In this document: positions 12,192-24,361 of the stretch, piece after piece
Layout: the number at the start of each line of letters is the position of its first letter
Numbering within the stretch: position 1 is the first letter of the stretch
Assembly: GCA_003116995.1 (NCBI GenBank)
Contig: BDSL01000018.1
Coordinates: 1,178,001-1,242,000 of the forward strand
DNA from: Yamagishiella unicocca
Lineage: Eukaryota; Chlorophyta; Chlorophyceae; Chlamydomonadales; Volvocaceae
Direction: 5' to 3'
Length of the DNA: 64,000 nucleotides
Made by a program: the position numbers and the translations under genes
The notes under the pieces: generated by a model
Seen by the model: only the letters and a program-made list of their open reading frames with translations
What the model was told of the DNA's origin: nothing
Databases searched by the model: none

Positions 12192-13163
12192 GTGCTACAA
12201 AGCACTCCGGTGTGATGGTAGAGGCCGGCTTTTCCTACGCCTTAGCGATGCACAACAATGGTCGCCTCACTCTGCTTGAAGAAGTTCAAGACGCATCGTG
12301 ACTTCTGTACTGATGTCGTTTAGTGCAGCTGTCGTACGTGTTGTGCTGCGGTTTCACCGCTTTGCACTATCAGAATTGTCAGACAGTGATGTTGCACGTT
12401 TATAACCCATGAACCGAGACACAATACCTTGGCATCTGATGCGTCCTACCACATGGTGCAGGCGGGACAGGCAGCATCGTTTTTGCAGCCAAAAAGATTT
12501 AAAAAGTTCAATGCTACCGTGTGCGGAGGAAGGGCTCTTGTATCTAATTTTTTTGTCACGCTGCCTTGTATCGTAGAGTTTCATCGGGCTCCTCGTCGTT
12601 GCATGTTTGTGCAGTCTGTCGCGTGCGCAGAGACCTGCGTTGTGACCGCCACGAGACGTTTTTGGTAGCTCTTCTGTAGCGGCACGTGGCCGCAGGTGTC
12701 ATGTAAAGAGGTTTTGTGTATATGGTTCGCTGTTTGGTTTGTTCTGTTACGTGTCGGCTATCTACGCTCTATGCGCCAGATAGCAATGTACAGCTCGTTC
12801 AACAGCATAAATTGGGAAAACCCGCCTCAGCATCGAGGTTCTTGTAAAATTATATGTACCAATGGTATTGGGTAGCATTTTGCCCATCCGGAATACTCGT
12901 CGCCGCTGGCACCGCAAGTGCTTCCAACACCGAAGACGTTTTTGCGTGATAACTATTGACTCCACATGGACCACAAAATAATACCCCTGTTGTTATCCTG
13001 GGCCTAAATTTCGACCCAGTCTAGATTAACGGCGCCTTGATGTCATGCTTCCCCTACGAAGGAGCCTACATAGGCTGCAGCCTTCTCCATAAATACAGCC
13101 TAGTTGGCTGTATCAACATAAACCGGCGAATGGATATCCTGTCACCCTTGTAACCAAAACACC
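12192..13163. other. 3' UTR and intergenic region
   Basis: No ORF with recognisable content. It is AT-rich for this window. A TGTAA at 12702-12706 is a candidate polyadenylation signal for the PAM2 gene. The LINE insertion begins at its right end. Confidence 0.5.
12702..12706 (+). terminator. TGTAA polyadenylation signal for PAM2 gene
   Basis: First good TGTAA after the stop at 12191, about 510 bp downstream. Confidence 0.4.
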
Positions 13164-13174
13164 TTCCCTAAATG

Positions 13175-16100
13175 ATGATGTGTTACACGTGACTGGGGGT
13201 GTAGCCCAGGTGGTAACAGACTAAACGAGCCGTGCGGCTCCTCGCCTCGCCAAACGTAAAACAGGCGTTTGTACACTCAGGTTCCTTAGACAAGAAAAAC
13301 AACTATCGCCCAAAGGGTTCAACATTATTACGCGTAGCCCAGATCTGGTCCAATAGACTGGCCAACTTAACCTGATCGAAAGTGTGCATGATAGATCTCA
13401 TATCCCCGACGGGTAGTTGCATGTCCACTCTTAGGTTGGCATACGCAGGGCAAACACACAGTACATGCTGCTCATCTTCAATAGAGCCACTGGAGCATAT
13501 CCGACACAACCTCTGCTCCCTAGGCGACCCCTGAGCCCTGTTGGCCGCTATGGGCCAACAGCACATACGGAAGCACATAAGACGTCGGTGCCGCTCAAAA
13601 GGCATGCAGGCCGACACGTGCGGCAGCCATGTGATGGGCGCACTACGCTCAAAGGGTAGTCCCATCCAATGCTTGTACTTCAACATATGGATGCCAGGCT
13701 GCTTCCCGTCTGAGGGGAAGGAGCACGGCGTTGCATCTAGCCTACCATGACTCCAACCTTCCATCAGCTTCTCGCGCAGAGCCCCAATAAGTACGCTCGC
13801 TGGCAGCGGTTTAGACACCAGCCACGAAGCCTTCTCTCGCTCACTAAGGCCACTGGGCAGGCCGCTCCAAAGATCAACACCTAGTGCAGAGCAAAACCGT
13901 AGAAAACCGGCGCCCCACCCACTATCGGCCGGCACAAGTAGAGCATCACATAGCTCCTCCAACAAGGCGGCGTGGCAGTGTGTCCCCGGCTGCTCCACAA
14001 TGCGGTTGAAAAAGCTCAACTTGAACATGAAGTAATGCACAGGCAGCTGGGATAGCTCCGCGAACAGCAACCGGTGAGAGGGGCGTGAGGCTCCTGCAGC
14101 CTGCCTCATAAACGTAATTTGCAGCCGAACGGCCGGATCCTTGAGGGTGGCTTCAAAAAGGCCATTAGCAAGGTTATTACTATCCCAGCGACGGCTGCCT
14201 ACCGGGCCACCGTCCATAGCCTCCACTAATGCGACTCGGCGTCTAGGCCCATCGACGCCCACCTTGCTCTCAAAACCAGCTACCAATCCCTGCACCAGCA
14301 TAGTGACAGGCCGGTGGTCGCTAACCCTTACCCCGCTCTCAACCACTACCTCACCTACACGCATCCGAGCAAGCGAATGGAAACGCCTAGGCGATGCGAC
14401 AAAAAGATCAATCATGCTGCCAACCCCCTCCAGCGTGGGAAAGGTGAGGCGACCATTCAGATCCCCTGGTAAACGCCCGTTGCAGATAACCATCCCCGAG
14501 GATCGGCAGAGATCCCCGAGATGCCGGCCGAAAACATTAACAGTCCCGTCTTAACATTTTCGGTGCTCGGGGATCCCCTCGTAGTCAGCTGGCTGGATCG
14601 TGGTCATTCCGCGCTCGGCAAGAGCCCCAAGCTGCATCAAATCAGGGAGGTCCGAAACATGAGCCGGGCTAACCCGCGCATTAAGGTCCCCAATAATAAG
14701 TACTTCATCAGAGACAGCCTTCAGGTCCGCCAGGCCACGCTGGATGCGCCCAAAGGCACACTCCGCCGCGTTTTCCTTGGCGGCCAGTGTGGCTCCTCCC
14801 CCCTCGTATACCCTGGGGTCCTCCGGTGCTAGGTAGCACGCCCCCAGAAGGCAGTCACCCTGATCCAGCTGAACGCGAAGCCAGACAATTTCTGCGCCAG
14901 CCTGTGCCCGGTCGCGCCTCAGGAAGGTGACGCCCACAGAGAGCGAGCTGCGCACGTACACAGCGACACCCCCGAAACTGCTCCTAAAGGCCGAAGGCCA
15001 CCGATCGGCTCGGTGCAACGTGAAGCCAGGCAGTGTTACTTCCGAATCGTCGACGGTATCCGAGAGATGTGATTCACAGATGACAAGTATGTCATGCGCT
15101 CGACATAAAGCTTGCGCTGCACCATCGGCTAACTTACAGCGCCCCTGCTTACGGAGCCCATGGACGTTCCAGAGCAAAAACCTGAGACTCGCACGGCTCG
15201 CTACGTCCTAGCGCTGCGTTATCACACCAGTGCTGGCACCCGCTCCTGTTATAGCACGCCGCCAAGCTCCCCGCTGCGTGCGCTCGCTGTCCACTTCCAT
15301 GCCACCGCCGCCTCCCTCACCCGCTGCATCTCTGCCGCTCCCGGAGCCCCCAGATCTACATACGCTGGTCCCTGGCTGCTCGTGCCCAGGTCCGGCGTCT
15401 TGTGGTCACGAATTCCGAGGCCGTACTTGAGAGCCGTGTTAGGCACATCGTTGTCCCTTTTGCCGGGGTTGGTTCGCGGCGGCGACTTGTTGCCATTGGC
15501 GCCCGGATCACTGCTGTGGCTACCTCCACTACCTTAAGCCCCGCCATGGCCGACGCTGCCGTTGTGGCCACGGCCACCCGCGCGGTCGCTGTCGCCACCT
15601 GCACGTCCGCCACTCCGACCGGAGCCACCCCCGCCGCTGCTGCGCTGCCTGTACCGGCGGTCACGGCCCTTCTGCTCCTGCCACGGCGCTTCCGGTTTTG
15701 CACCGCGGTTCTTGCCAGTCGCTTTCTCCCCGCCGTCGCTGCTGCTGCCATACCCCTTGACGTCGGCCGCTGGGTACGCGCGAGAAAGGGAACCGTCGGG
15801 CTGCCGCTCGCGAACGTACAGCACGGCCCCCAGTCTCCAGCATGACACGAAACCCTCCTCTTTAAGGATGTCGAAACGCTTGTTCAAGTTGTTGCGCTCC
15901 GCGATACCATTCTCCGCCAGGTTGTCCCTGAGGGCAATCCCCGTGACCTTCATGAGGTCGTAGCTTTGGCTCAGAATAGCGTCGCGCATGCTAGCTGCGA
16001 TTCCCAGCTGTACCGCCAGCTTGCCTGACTTGAGCTTAAAGCCTCGCGCGTACGTAAAGCCAATCTAATCATCGCTTTTGCTGTTCAGGAAGTGCTTGAC

Positions 16101-16206
16101 GGACTTGCGTACGCTCGTTGGCGTTGCGTCCTCCACGGCCATAATCGAGTCCAGGCAGTAGAAGCCGTTTGACGAAATCATCCGGCCATCCTTCACCAAA
16201 GAAGGC
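13175..16206 (-). pseudogene. LINE copy 1: N-terminus, endonuclease and C-terminus, RT deleted
   Basis: On the minus strand: an N-terminal region with a Trp-to-stop change at 16065-16067, a Gly/Ser/Arg-rich region to about 15540, then an APE-type endonuclease (15177-14551 and continuing). Endonuclease motifs present are WNVHG, ICESH, IIGDLNAR and SDHRP. A frameshift near 14545 splits it. After SDHRPVTML the reading jumps at about 14236 straight into the RT C-terminal part (EAMDGGPVGSRR), so the whole polymerase core is missing. The C-terminus carries a Cys/His cluster (CRICSSG...EDEQHVLCVC) as in L1-type elements. This copy cannot encode a working RT. Confidence 0.85.
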
Positions 16207-16337
16207 GGTCCTCGCGAGCATGAAACCGCTTGTGAAAGAGCAGGTTCAGGAGGAGGTAGCGCCCCTACAGCGTTCACTGGACGAGCTCCACGAGGCGGTG
16301 TTATGGCCCAGTCTGAGCTGACAGAGATACAAGGACA

Positions 16338-18712
16338 GCCTTCTTTGGTGAAGGATGGCCGGATGATTTCGTCAAACGGCTTCTACTGCCTGGACTCGAT
16401 TATGGCCGTGGAGGACGCAACGCCAACGAGCGTACGCAAGTCCGTCAAGCACTTCCTGAACAGCAAAAGCGATGATTGGATTGGCTTCACATACGCGCGA
16501 GGCTTTAAGCTCAAGTCAGGCAAGCTGGCGGTACAGCTGGGAATCGCAGCGCGACGCTATTCTGAGCCAAAGCTACGACCTCATGAAGGTCACGGGGATT
16601 GGCCTCAGGGACAACCTGACGGAGAATGTTATCGCGGAGCGCAACAACTTGAACAAGCGTTTCGACATCCTTAAAGAGGAGGGTTTCGTGCCATGCTGGA
16701 GGCTGGGGGCCGCAGTGTTGTTGCAGCGGCTGATCAAGGCGAGACAGGAGTTAGGGCTGCGCCACCATGGTCAAGCAGATTTTCGCTCAAAGTACGGTAC
16801 GGTTCACCACCTGTTTATGAAAAGGGTGCTTCTGATCGACACAAAAGGCCAGGTGCATCTCCCCTTATTATTGTGCAGATTGATTTTGAGAAGGCTTTCG
16901 ACAAAGTACCCAGGGAGGTGCTATGGGTGCGTCTGGAGGAGCGAGGTGTCCAAGGCCAATTACTTGAGGCAATAATCCAATAAAGAAAGCGTACGAGAAG
17001 GTCACGATGCGGGTGAAGGTCGATGGGCGCTTGGTGACACTTTCACCTCCGAGCAGGGCGTCAAGCAGGGCGATCCGCTGAGTACGGAGCTCTTCGGACT
17101 TTTTATAGAAGCTCTGGGTGATTACATTGATGCGCAGGACGAGGGCGACCATTCCTCACACCTGCCCCACGGCTTGGGGGTGTTCCTGTTTCGCTGCCGT
17201 TCTACGCGGACGATATTAGCCTTCTGGCCACGACGTGTGCGCGTATGGGTGAGCTGCTCCGTTACGTCGATTTTTTTCTGTGATGCTTTCGGGATGCGTG
17301 CGAACGTCAAAAAATGTGAGCGAATGGTGTTTGCGCACAGCGAAATCACGGCGGCACGGGTGGCTGCCCAGTGTGAGCGGTTGCGGCTTAAGGGTGAGAG
17401 CATTCCTGCTGTTGATAAGGCGAGGTACCTGGGGCTCGTATACGGCCCCGGTTTGCCGTTTGCTTCGTGTCGCCATGCACTACTTGACTCCGCGCGCGCA
17501 GCTATGTTTAGCCTAGCAGCTAAGCTGGACAAGCGTAAGATTCGGGCCCCGGACGCCAGAATGCGCACTTTTCACGCTCGAGTGAGGTCTATCCTTACCT
17601 ACGGGTGTGAGGTGTGGGGCCCTGATGCTTTAGTGGAGGCTATGGACGGTGGCCCGGTAGGCAGCCGCCGCCGGGATAGTAATAACCTTGCTAATGGCCT
17701 TTTTGAAGCCACCCTCAAGGATCCGGCCGTTCGGCTGCAAATTACGTTTATGAGGCAGGCTGCAGGAGCCTCACGCCCCTCTCACCGGTTGCTGTTCGCG
17801 GAGCTATCCCAGCTGCCTGTGCATTACTTCATTTTCAAGTTGATCCTAGGTTTTTTCAACCGCATTGTGGAGCAGCCGGGGACACACTGCCACGCCGCCT
17901 TGTTGGAGGAGCTATGTGATGCTCTACTTGTGCCGGCCGATAGTGGGTGGGGCGCCGGTTTTCTACGGTTTTGCTCTGCACTAGGTGTTGATCTTTGGAG
18001 CGGCCTGCCCAGTGGCCTTAGTGAGCGAGAGAAGGCTTCGTGGCTGGTGTCTAAACCGCTGCCAGCGAGCGTACTTATTGGGGCTCTGCGCGAGAAGCTG
18101 ATGGAAGGTTGGAATCATGGTAGGCTAGATGCAACGCCGTGCTCCTTCCCCTCAGACGGGAAGCAGCCTGGCATCCATATGTCGAAGTACAAGCATTGGA
18201 TGGGACTACCCTTTGAGCGTAGTGCGCCCATCACATGGCTGCCGCACGTGTCGGCCTGCATGCCTTTTGAGCGGCACCGACGTCTTATGCGCTTCCGTAT
18301 GTGCTGTTGGCCCATAGCGGCCAACAGGGCTCAGGGGTTGCCTAGGGAGCAGAGGTTGTGTCGGATATGCTCCAGTGGCGCTATTGAAGATGAGCAGCAT
18401 GTACTGTGTGTTTGCCCTGCGTATGCCAACCTAAGAGTGGACATGCAACTACCCGTCGGGGATATGAGATCTATCATGCACACTTTCGATCAGGTTAAGT
18501 TGGCCAGTCTATTGGACCAGATCTGGGCTACGCGTAATAACGTTGAACCCTTTGGGCGATAGTTATTTTTCTTGTCTAAGGAACCTGAGTGTACAAACTG
18601 GTACAAACGCCTGTTTTACGTTTGGCGAGGCGAGGAGCCGCACGGCTCGTTTAGTCTGTTACCACCTGGGCTACGCCCCCAGTCACGTGTAACACATCAT
18701 CATCATTGGCAC
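16338..18712 (+). pseudogene. LINE copy 2: N-terminus, reverse transcriptase and C-terminus, endonuclease deleted
   Basis: Begins with the same N-terminal region as copy 1, with an 8-bp deletion (TAGCATGC absent near 16546) that shifts the frame. At about 16712 it jumps to the RT domain. RT motifs are present but in more than one frame: IDFEKAFDKVPREV (motif A), QGVKQGDPLS (motif B) and FYADDISLLA (catalytic DD, near 17200). The C-terminal part, 17630-18562, is 6 bp longer than in copy 1 and ends in the same Cys/His cluster. The 3' UTR has a 10-bp duplication (CTGGTACAAA) relative to copy 1. The endonuclease is absent. Confidence 0.85.
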
Positions 18713-18806
18713 TGAGATCTCGTGCCATTATGGCGTGACTGCCGCTATGGCGTGGTCGCCTCTAGCCTGCGAAGTCACTTGGGCTATTGGGCTATTTCCC
18801 TAAATG

Positions 18807-19510
18807 TATCCCAGATCTATCGCGGTACATTTTAGCTGTCGTGATCGACGAAAAGCCGGCATGACAATAGTGCGGGGTGTAGCAGCCGGCGGCTCGACAA
18901 CGACTTTTCGGCAGGTGACAGGGTGATCATTTACGACGGCCTTGGTCGTAAGCCGCAAGGCGGGGCTACACCAGCATCCAAATTCGAATACCACCATCTC
19001 GAGCATTGCCTTTTCAGCGCGACCAGATGGCCGCTAGCCTTTCTGAGTACGGCGAGCATCAAGGCGGTATTGTTTCGCAATACGACACTCTGTTAACATT
19101 CCTTACCTGGGGCAATCCCGTTCCTAAAAGCTTGGCTCCGTGCAAGGGGGCTGGGTAATCCCACTCCCATTCCTGACAGCATTGCTCCGTACAAGGGGGC
19201 GGGGTGATTCCTGTGTACCGGCTCTCATGGGACCGTGCGAAGCAACAGCAACGAAAAAGTGATCGCCAAGCCAGTTTTTACACGCATCCGCCGATCATAT
19301 AGGCGCTTCCAACACGCCCGTGCGTCAACATCATCCATGGCTGCAAGGACAGAATGGCTACCGAGTTGACTGGCGGCCTGCACCTCTCGATGAAACTTCT
19401 TTCGTTACCATTTTTTGGAGACCGAACTCCACGCAGATCCCCCGAAATGCACTTACACGGGGCTAGTATCCCAACCTGCACATGTATTATGCCCGAGCAG
19501 CTCCGTCGGC
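18807..19510. other. Intergenic region and SLY1 3' UTR
   Basis: No ORF with recognisable content. It contains two imperfect copies of a roughly 50-bp segment (about 19108-19205, each with CTCCGTRCAAGGGGGC). Towards the right is the SLY1 3' UTR, with TTACA (TGTAA on the minus strand) at 19453-19457 as a candidate polyadenylation signal. Confidence 0.5.
19453..19457 (-). terminator. Candidate TGTAA polyadenylation signal for SLY1
   Basis: TGTAA on the minus strand, about 55 bp after the SLY1 stop. Another TTACA near 19274 is an alternative, so the assignment is tentative. Confidence 0.35.
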
Positions 19511-22500
19511 TCATCGACCCCCGCATCGCCGACCCAGCTCGCTCAACTGTTGCACGAACTCCTCGCCCGATAGCAGCTCCGTCGCGCCGTACAGCACATG
19601 CCTCGGCGGCGTGCACCGCTGCGCCCACGTCAGCAGCGTCTCGCGCTCATAGTAGTTCCCGCCGCCGATCATGAAGACGAGGCCCTCACGGAACGGCCCC
19701 TTGGCGCGCTCCACGCTGGCCCGCCCGGGAGGCAGCTTGGGATCAAACACGGTGTACGAGTCAAATTCTGGGGTTCCGGCCTTGCCTTCCATCAGCGCCT
19801 CCACGCACACAGCCAGGGGTGCTTGGCGGGCGCCTGTACGAATTCGCGAGGGGAGCAAAATCGAGGGGTCGTCATGGCACATGCGACGCTTCGGCAATAG
19901 GTACACGCGCGCTACACGCGGAGCAGACGATGGTTAGCATCCGCGCGCAAGCGAATACGGACGGCTCGCACGCATAGCCTCCGCCACCTCTGCGAATCCC
20001 TTGCAATGACACGCGCTGTTTATTGCATAAAACTGTGGCCGAAGGCTCCACCGAACCGGAACCACCGCCTCGCCCCGCCCCAGCGTTTGCGTGTTTGAGC
20101 AACGCACCCACCAGAAAGAAGCGTCTTGACGCCTTTCGCCACCTGGCTGAGCCCCTGCCCGAACGTCTTGTCCGCCCAATCCAGCAGGTTGTTCTGGGAC
20201 GCCACCGGCGCGCCGCCGTGGTGACCGAGGGCCTCAGCTCCGACCTTCCCGCTTCCCGTCAGGTTGTTGCGCTTCAGTGTGCGCACGTACTGCAGCGCCG
20301 TCACGTCGGCGCCCCCGCTCCGCATGACGCCCTCCAGCTCCGACAGCTCCTGGTCGCTGGGCAGCCCTACGGCGTGCATTAGCGGCCAGCGAGCCAGGCT
20401 CTCAGATCGCATAGGGAATGTGAACGTCAGGAACATGAGCATCGGCACGGCGTGAGGGCATCGACAGGTAACAAACGCTGCATGCAAGGAGAGCGTAAGG
20501 GTCTCAGCCGCCAGCAACGACTTGCGGTTGCACGCACCGTCATGGGAGAGGATGTAGATGAGCGCCAGCCGGAGTTTGTCCATGGGTGCGCCCTTGCCGC
20601 TCTGCAGCAGCTTGAGTACGGCCTGCAGGTCGGCCTTGCCCACCAGCAGGTCCTCAGCCAGGTGGTAGTACTGGTCCAGGGCGCGCATCTTGATGGCGCC
20701 CAGCAGGCTGGTGGCGATGTTCGTGTGCTTGTCCAGCACCTGGGACCGAGGTGGGGGCGGGACCGGGAAGGTGGTGGTGATGATGACACGTGACAGTTGG
20801 GGGTGGCGCCGAGAAGTGGTGATGGTGGTGGTCGAGATGACACATGGCAGTGAGGCACGGTGGGGCTGCCTCCCAAGTGGGGCACTGGGCTTCAGGGAAC
20901 GGCGGCGACGCACTTCCCGCAGATTCCGCACCCACTTGGGACCAGAAGCAGCGTTTCTTTTCCCGAGCACACGCCGGCGTACCTTCTTCTGCTCTTGTAG
21001 CTCTGGCAACGAGGACACGGCCTGCATGAGGTTCTGCGTGTTGCGCCGAAGCAGCTCATCCGGGTCGAAAGCGCCCTCCTGGCCCACGCCCGCGGCTGTC
21101 TTCTTGTTGATTTCGTCCACCGCCGCACGATAACGTTGCAGTTGCGTCTCCACCTCTTCCGCCACCTGAAAGACCGGCAGCATCGAGCACGGCGTGACAC
21201 CTTAGCCTACGCAACCACGGCCAACAGCATGCTGCTTCGGCGTCCTACCGCAATTACAGCGGACGAAAAAGGGGCGTGAAGCCTGAATTGCGCTTTACCC
21301 TTGCAGCGACAGGAGGACGCGTGCTGCGTTGGCGGCTGCACGTGCAGAGCGGCTGTAGCAACGATGCCAAGCCGATAAGCGGTATCTACGGGCAACGGCT
21401 TGCATATGGATTCTTCACCGCCATTGGGCGATCCAGTCGCATGTTTGGGCTTTCCTTCGTTTCTCATTTTCCTCTTCAGCCCCTTCTTGCATTTGTAACA
21501 GAGGGGAGTGGGCAAGGTGCCAGAGGGGAGTGGGCAAGGTGGGGACTGTAGTTCGTAGCGCGGCATGACAGGACGGTCACAGCTGCGCCAGTGTCGATGT
21601 CGGCGCTGAACTCCTGCACACCTGCGCGCAACTGCCCCCTACTCGCACCCCAAGCATAGCCAAGTCGTCAGCTATCGCGGATGTCTCCCTGACGACCCAC
21701 ATGCTCCCTAATGCTTTAAGCTGACCACTCGTGCACTGCCTGGTCTGCCCCCCTCCCGCACGCCCCTCTGCCCACACTGCCTGGCCTGCCCCCCTTCCGC
21801 ACCCTCCTCCGCTCGCACTGAGGCGCCCTCCTCCACACTGGCTGAACGCAGCCGTTCCTTCATCCGTTGGCCGTCACCCACAAGCGCAATACTAAGTCCT
21901 GTCAGCTGGCGGCTGCTTCATCCGTTTCATGCGCGCAGCCATGGCCAAACCCGCTGCTGAAGCACCAAAGACCGATGCCCACACGCACCTTGGGGAAGAC
22001 GTGGGAACCGCAAGCCTCCCAAAAGAAGTCCTTTTCGTCCACGTCGTAGTGCTTCTTGCCTGAGACGGCAGCCGCAGAGGGGCTCGATCAAGGGCAGCGC
22101 TATCTGGTGGAGAAGCCGCAAGCCAGCGCCACGTCGTGCATGCGCGGCCGCCACCAGCGCTACCGGTGCGGCAGGAAATCAAAACTGCTGTGCAGCGATG
22201 GCACAGGCGTCGCCTGCCACCACGCGCGCGACTTCATGCCCGACCCCAACCCAACCCAATACGTGGGCTTCAACACATGCTCCGCCGAACACGAGAATGC
22301 TAGACTGCCTTTGCGCACAGGGTATACACAGCTATTGGTTCCGAGACCAGAAAATCCTTGGGTACGAGACCAGAGAACGCCCTTCGTTGGCAAAGACCAG
22401 GACGTCTCGGGCTAGGACCCCGCCCTCCTCACCCGTATTCGCAGACGCCCCTGCGGGCCCCGGTCCCGGCGCTTCGCTCTGCAGCGCAATGCGGTTGAGC

Positions 22501-23730
22501 TTCAGCCCCAGCACGTCCTGCACCAGCGGCTTGTAGGTCCAGGCGTGCTGCACCACCGCTGACAGGTCGAAGTTGCGGTCAAAGAGGCACAGCAGCGGCC
22601 GCGACAGGGACGCGGACAGGCCCAGCACGCCCTCGCTGAACAGGTTGGTTCGGCTCTTTAGCGCGTCCCGCAGCTTGGCGTCTAGTGCGCCCGCGATATG
22701 CTCGGCGGCACCTCCGCGCGGGCAGCGGATGATGGGCACGACGCCCAGCGTCACGCACACCGAGAACAGGCCGTCCACAATGCTAGACACGGCGGCCTAG
22801 TCGCACGGCACAAAAGGGGCAACCGGGCAGTAAAACGGCGGCAGCCGAGTGCGTGCCTCGCAAGGCGAGCTGGTGGGGCGCGTGTGGTGTGATCCTCAAA
22901 AGTTCAACGAAGTGCAATTCAGGTTTCGCTTGAGTCGCCTGTAATGCAGGACGTGGCACGAGTTGGACTTGTAGGCCCCACGCCACCCTTCGTGCTTCCG
23001 CTCCAGAAACACAAGTCTTCCTTTGCTTCCTTGCTCGGGAGGTGCGTGCCGGCTTCCCACCCGCCCCAATCCTCCAATGGTTCCCTTACCCCGCGGGCTC
23101 CCTTCCCAGACACGGCACCTCCCCGTCAAACTACGCTGCCCACCTCAATTTGGTAATCCCGAGCCTGCGGATCGTTCAGCTCCAGGTACGCATCCGGCTG
23201 CCCTAGGGAGAACAATGTGGGCTCCAGGGCGATGAACGATAAATACTGATCGTGCAGCTTGCTGATGCGGTTCAGGCAGCCCGCCTTGACTACCCCCGCT
23301 GCTAGCTGCTCCACTAACTTGCTGGGTACAGACACGGTGAAGTTGAGGTACATCGAGTCATAAAGCCCGGCCACTGCATCGGCCGTGATGCGCTCTATGT
23401 TGGGTGCCGACGGTTGCACTAAGTACACCGCCGGCACGTCAGGAATGGGCTGGCGATCATTCTCGAGCATAAGGTGAAGAGTAACACCATGCTTCCGCAA
23501 GTCGTTCAAGCGCAGCAGCGGCGCGATAATATCTTTGGTAAACCGATCCAGGACAACGACCTTGTAGGACTCCGCTGACGAGTCCTTTCCTTGCGTGCCG
23601 TTGAAGTTGAGCGCGCGAAGGACAACCTCTGCACACAACAGCCCCGTCATACCCGGTTTGGAGCTGCATGCCTACTCAAAGATGCCATCCTTAGCATACC
23701 AGCTTGCTTATGCCGTATGTTGAGCGCCAT
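19511..23730 (-). CDS. SLY1: SLY1 / SCFD1, Sec1/Munc18-family protein of ER-Golgi transport
   Basis: SLY1 binds the syntaxin-5/Sed5 SNARE and promotes fusion of ER-derived vesicles with the Golgi. Eight exons join in phase: 23730-23700, 23628-23144, 22796-22433, 22059-21989, 21165-20983, 20739-20538, 20366-20112 and 19833-19511, giving 637 residues, the usual size for the family. Recognisable stretches are MALNIRHKQ then LRALNFNG at the N-terminus, VVVLDRFTKDIIAPLL, DRQPIPDVPAVYLVQPS, LGVVPIIRCPRGGAAE, PLLCLFDRNFDLSAVVQH, NIATSLLGAIKMRALDQYY, GLVFMIGGGNYYE near the C-terminus, and HVLYGATELLSGEEFVQQL. The first exon is only 31 nt, and the ATG is chosen because it restores the family's N-terminus in frame. 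Intron 4 holds short tandem repeats near 21490 and 21730. Confidence 0.96.
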
Positions 23731-24361
23731 TCCTCGACCTTAGTGCCACGCAGATTGATCAGCTCCTCCTGTTCCTTTAGGCACTGCGACCCTGAAGTTG
23801 TTATTGCTAGCTAAATAAAATTAGTTCAATTCACGACCTACGTTGGAGCTATTGCTTTCAGCATCCTTGCGGGCCTGTGAGGCAGCAGCGTCGGCCTGGT
23901 TGTGTGTATTCGCTTGCAAAAGGCAGATGTACGAAACTATTAGTACTTTTACTGGCGACCAAATTGTGATGAACCACTTGTCCGGCGGGTGAATGTGGTC
24001 GTCATGCCGGGTACTGTAGGCCGTATGCATAACACACCGGTTGCTGACGACGTCACAGTGTGGCATGCCTTAGTCGACCCAATCACGAATACATTAACAA
24101 TGCTTAAAGAAATAGCACCTAACATATTGGCTTGACGCTTGCTCCGTGGAACGCGTGAAAAATGCGTGCCGTGTTCCTTACATCGAAGCAGGCCGCAAGC
24201 TCCTTGGAAAAATGGACAGCCTCCCTACAGTAAGATTGCAGTCTGCGCAAATAGCCTAAGCGTCTGAGACGGGGCTGGCGCCCTTTCACGAACAGCGGCG
24301 CATCTCATCCCATTTCCAAACACTGCAGGGCCTCCGGAGCAGCTGTAAGGCACATAACTGC
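23731..24361. other. Divergent intergenic region SLY1 / CobB-BtuF gene
   Basis: Upstream region of SLY1 (minus) and of the next gene (plus). An ATG at 24162 opens a short frame ending at a GTAAGA donor, which could be the first exon of the plus-strand gene. A second possible mini-exon follows CTGCAG near 24330. Neither is proven. No P-loop sequence is visible here. Confidence 0.4.

Larger units (their letters stand above)
13164..18806. mobile_element. Paired head-to-head LINE retrotransposon derivatives
   Basis: Two degenerate copies of one non-LTR retrotransposon face each other 5' to 5'. The minus copy spans about 13175-16206 and the plus copy about 16338-18712, with a 131-bp spacer (16207-16337). 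Outer inverted arms, about 13175-14236 and 17630-18712, cover the end of the RT ORF, the zinc-finger-like C-terminus and the 3' UTR. Inner arms, about 15824-16206 and 16338-16712, cover the N-terminus. Both 3' ends finish in a short CATCATCAT tail typical of target-primed insertion. The 11-mer TTCCCTAAATG occurs at 13164-13174 and at 18796-18806 and may be a target-site duplication. The arms differ by substitutions and small indels, so they are not an exact mirror. Confidence 0.85.

Noticed and set aside
13175..18712. Palindromic assembly artefact
   Set aside because: The arms differ by many substitutions and distinct indels, and each side carries coding sequence the other lacks.
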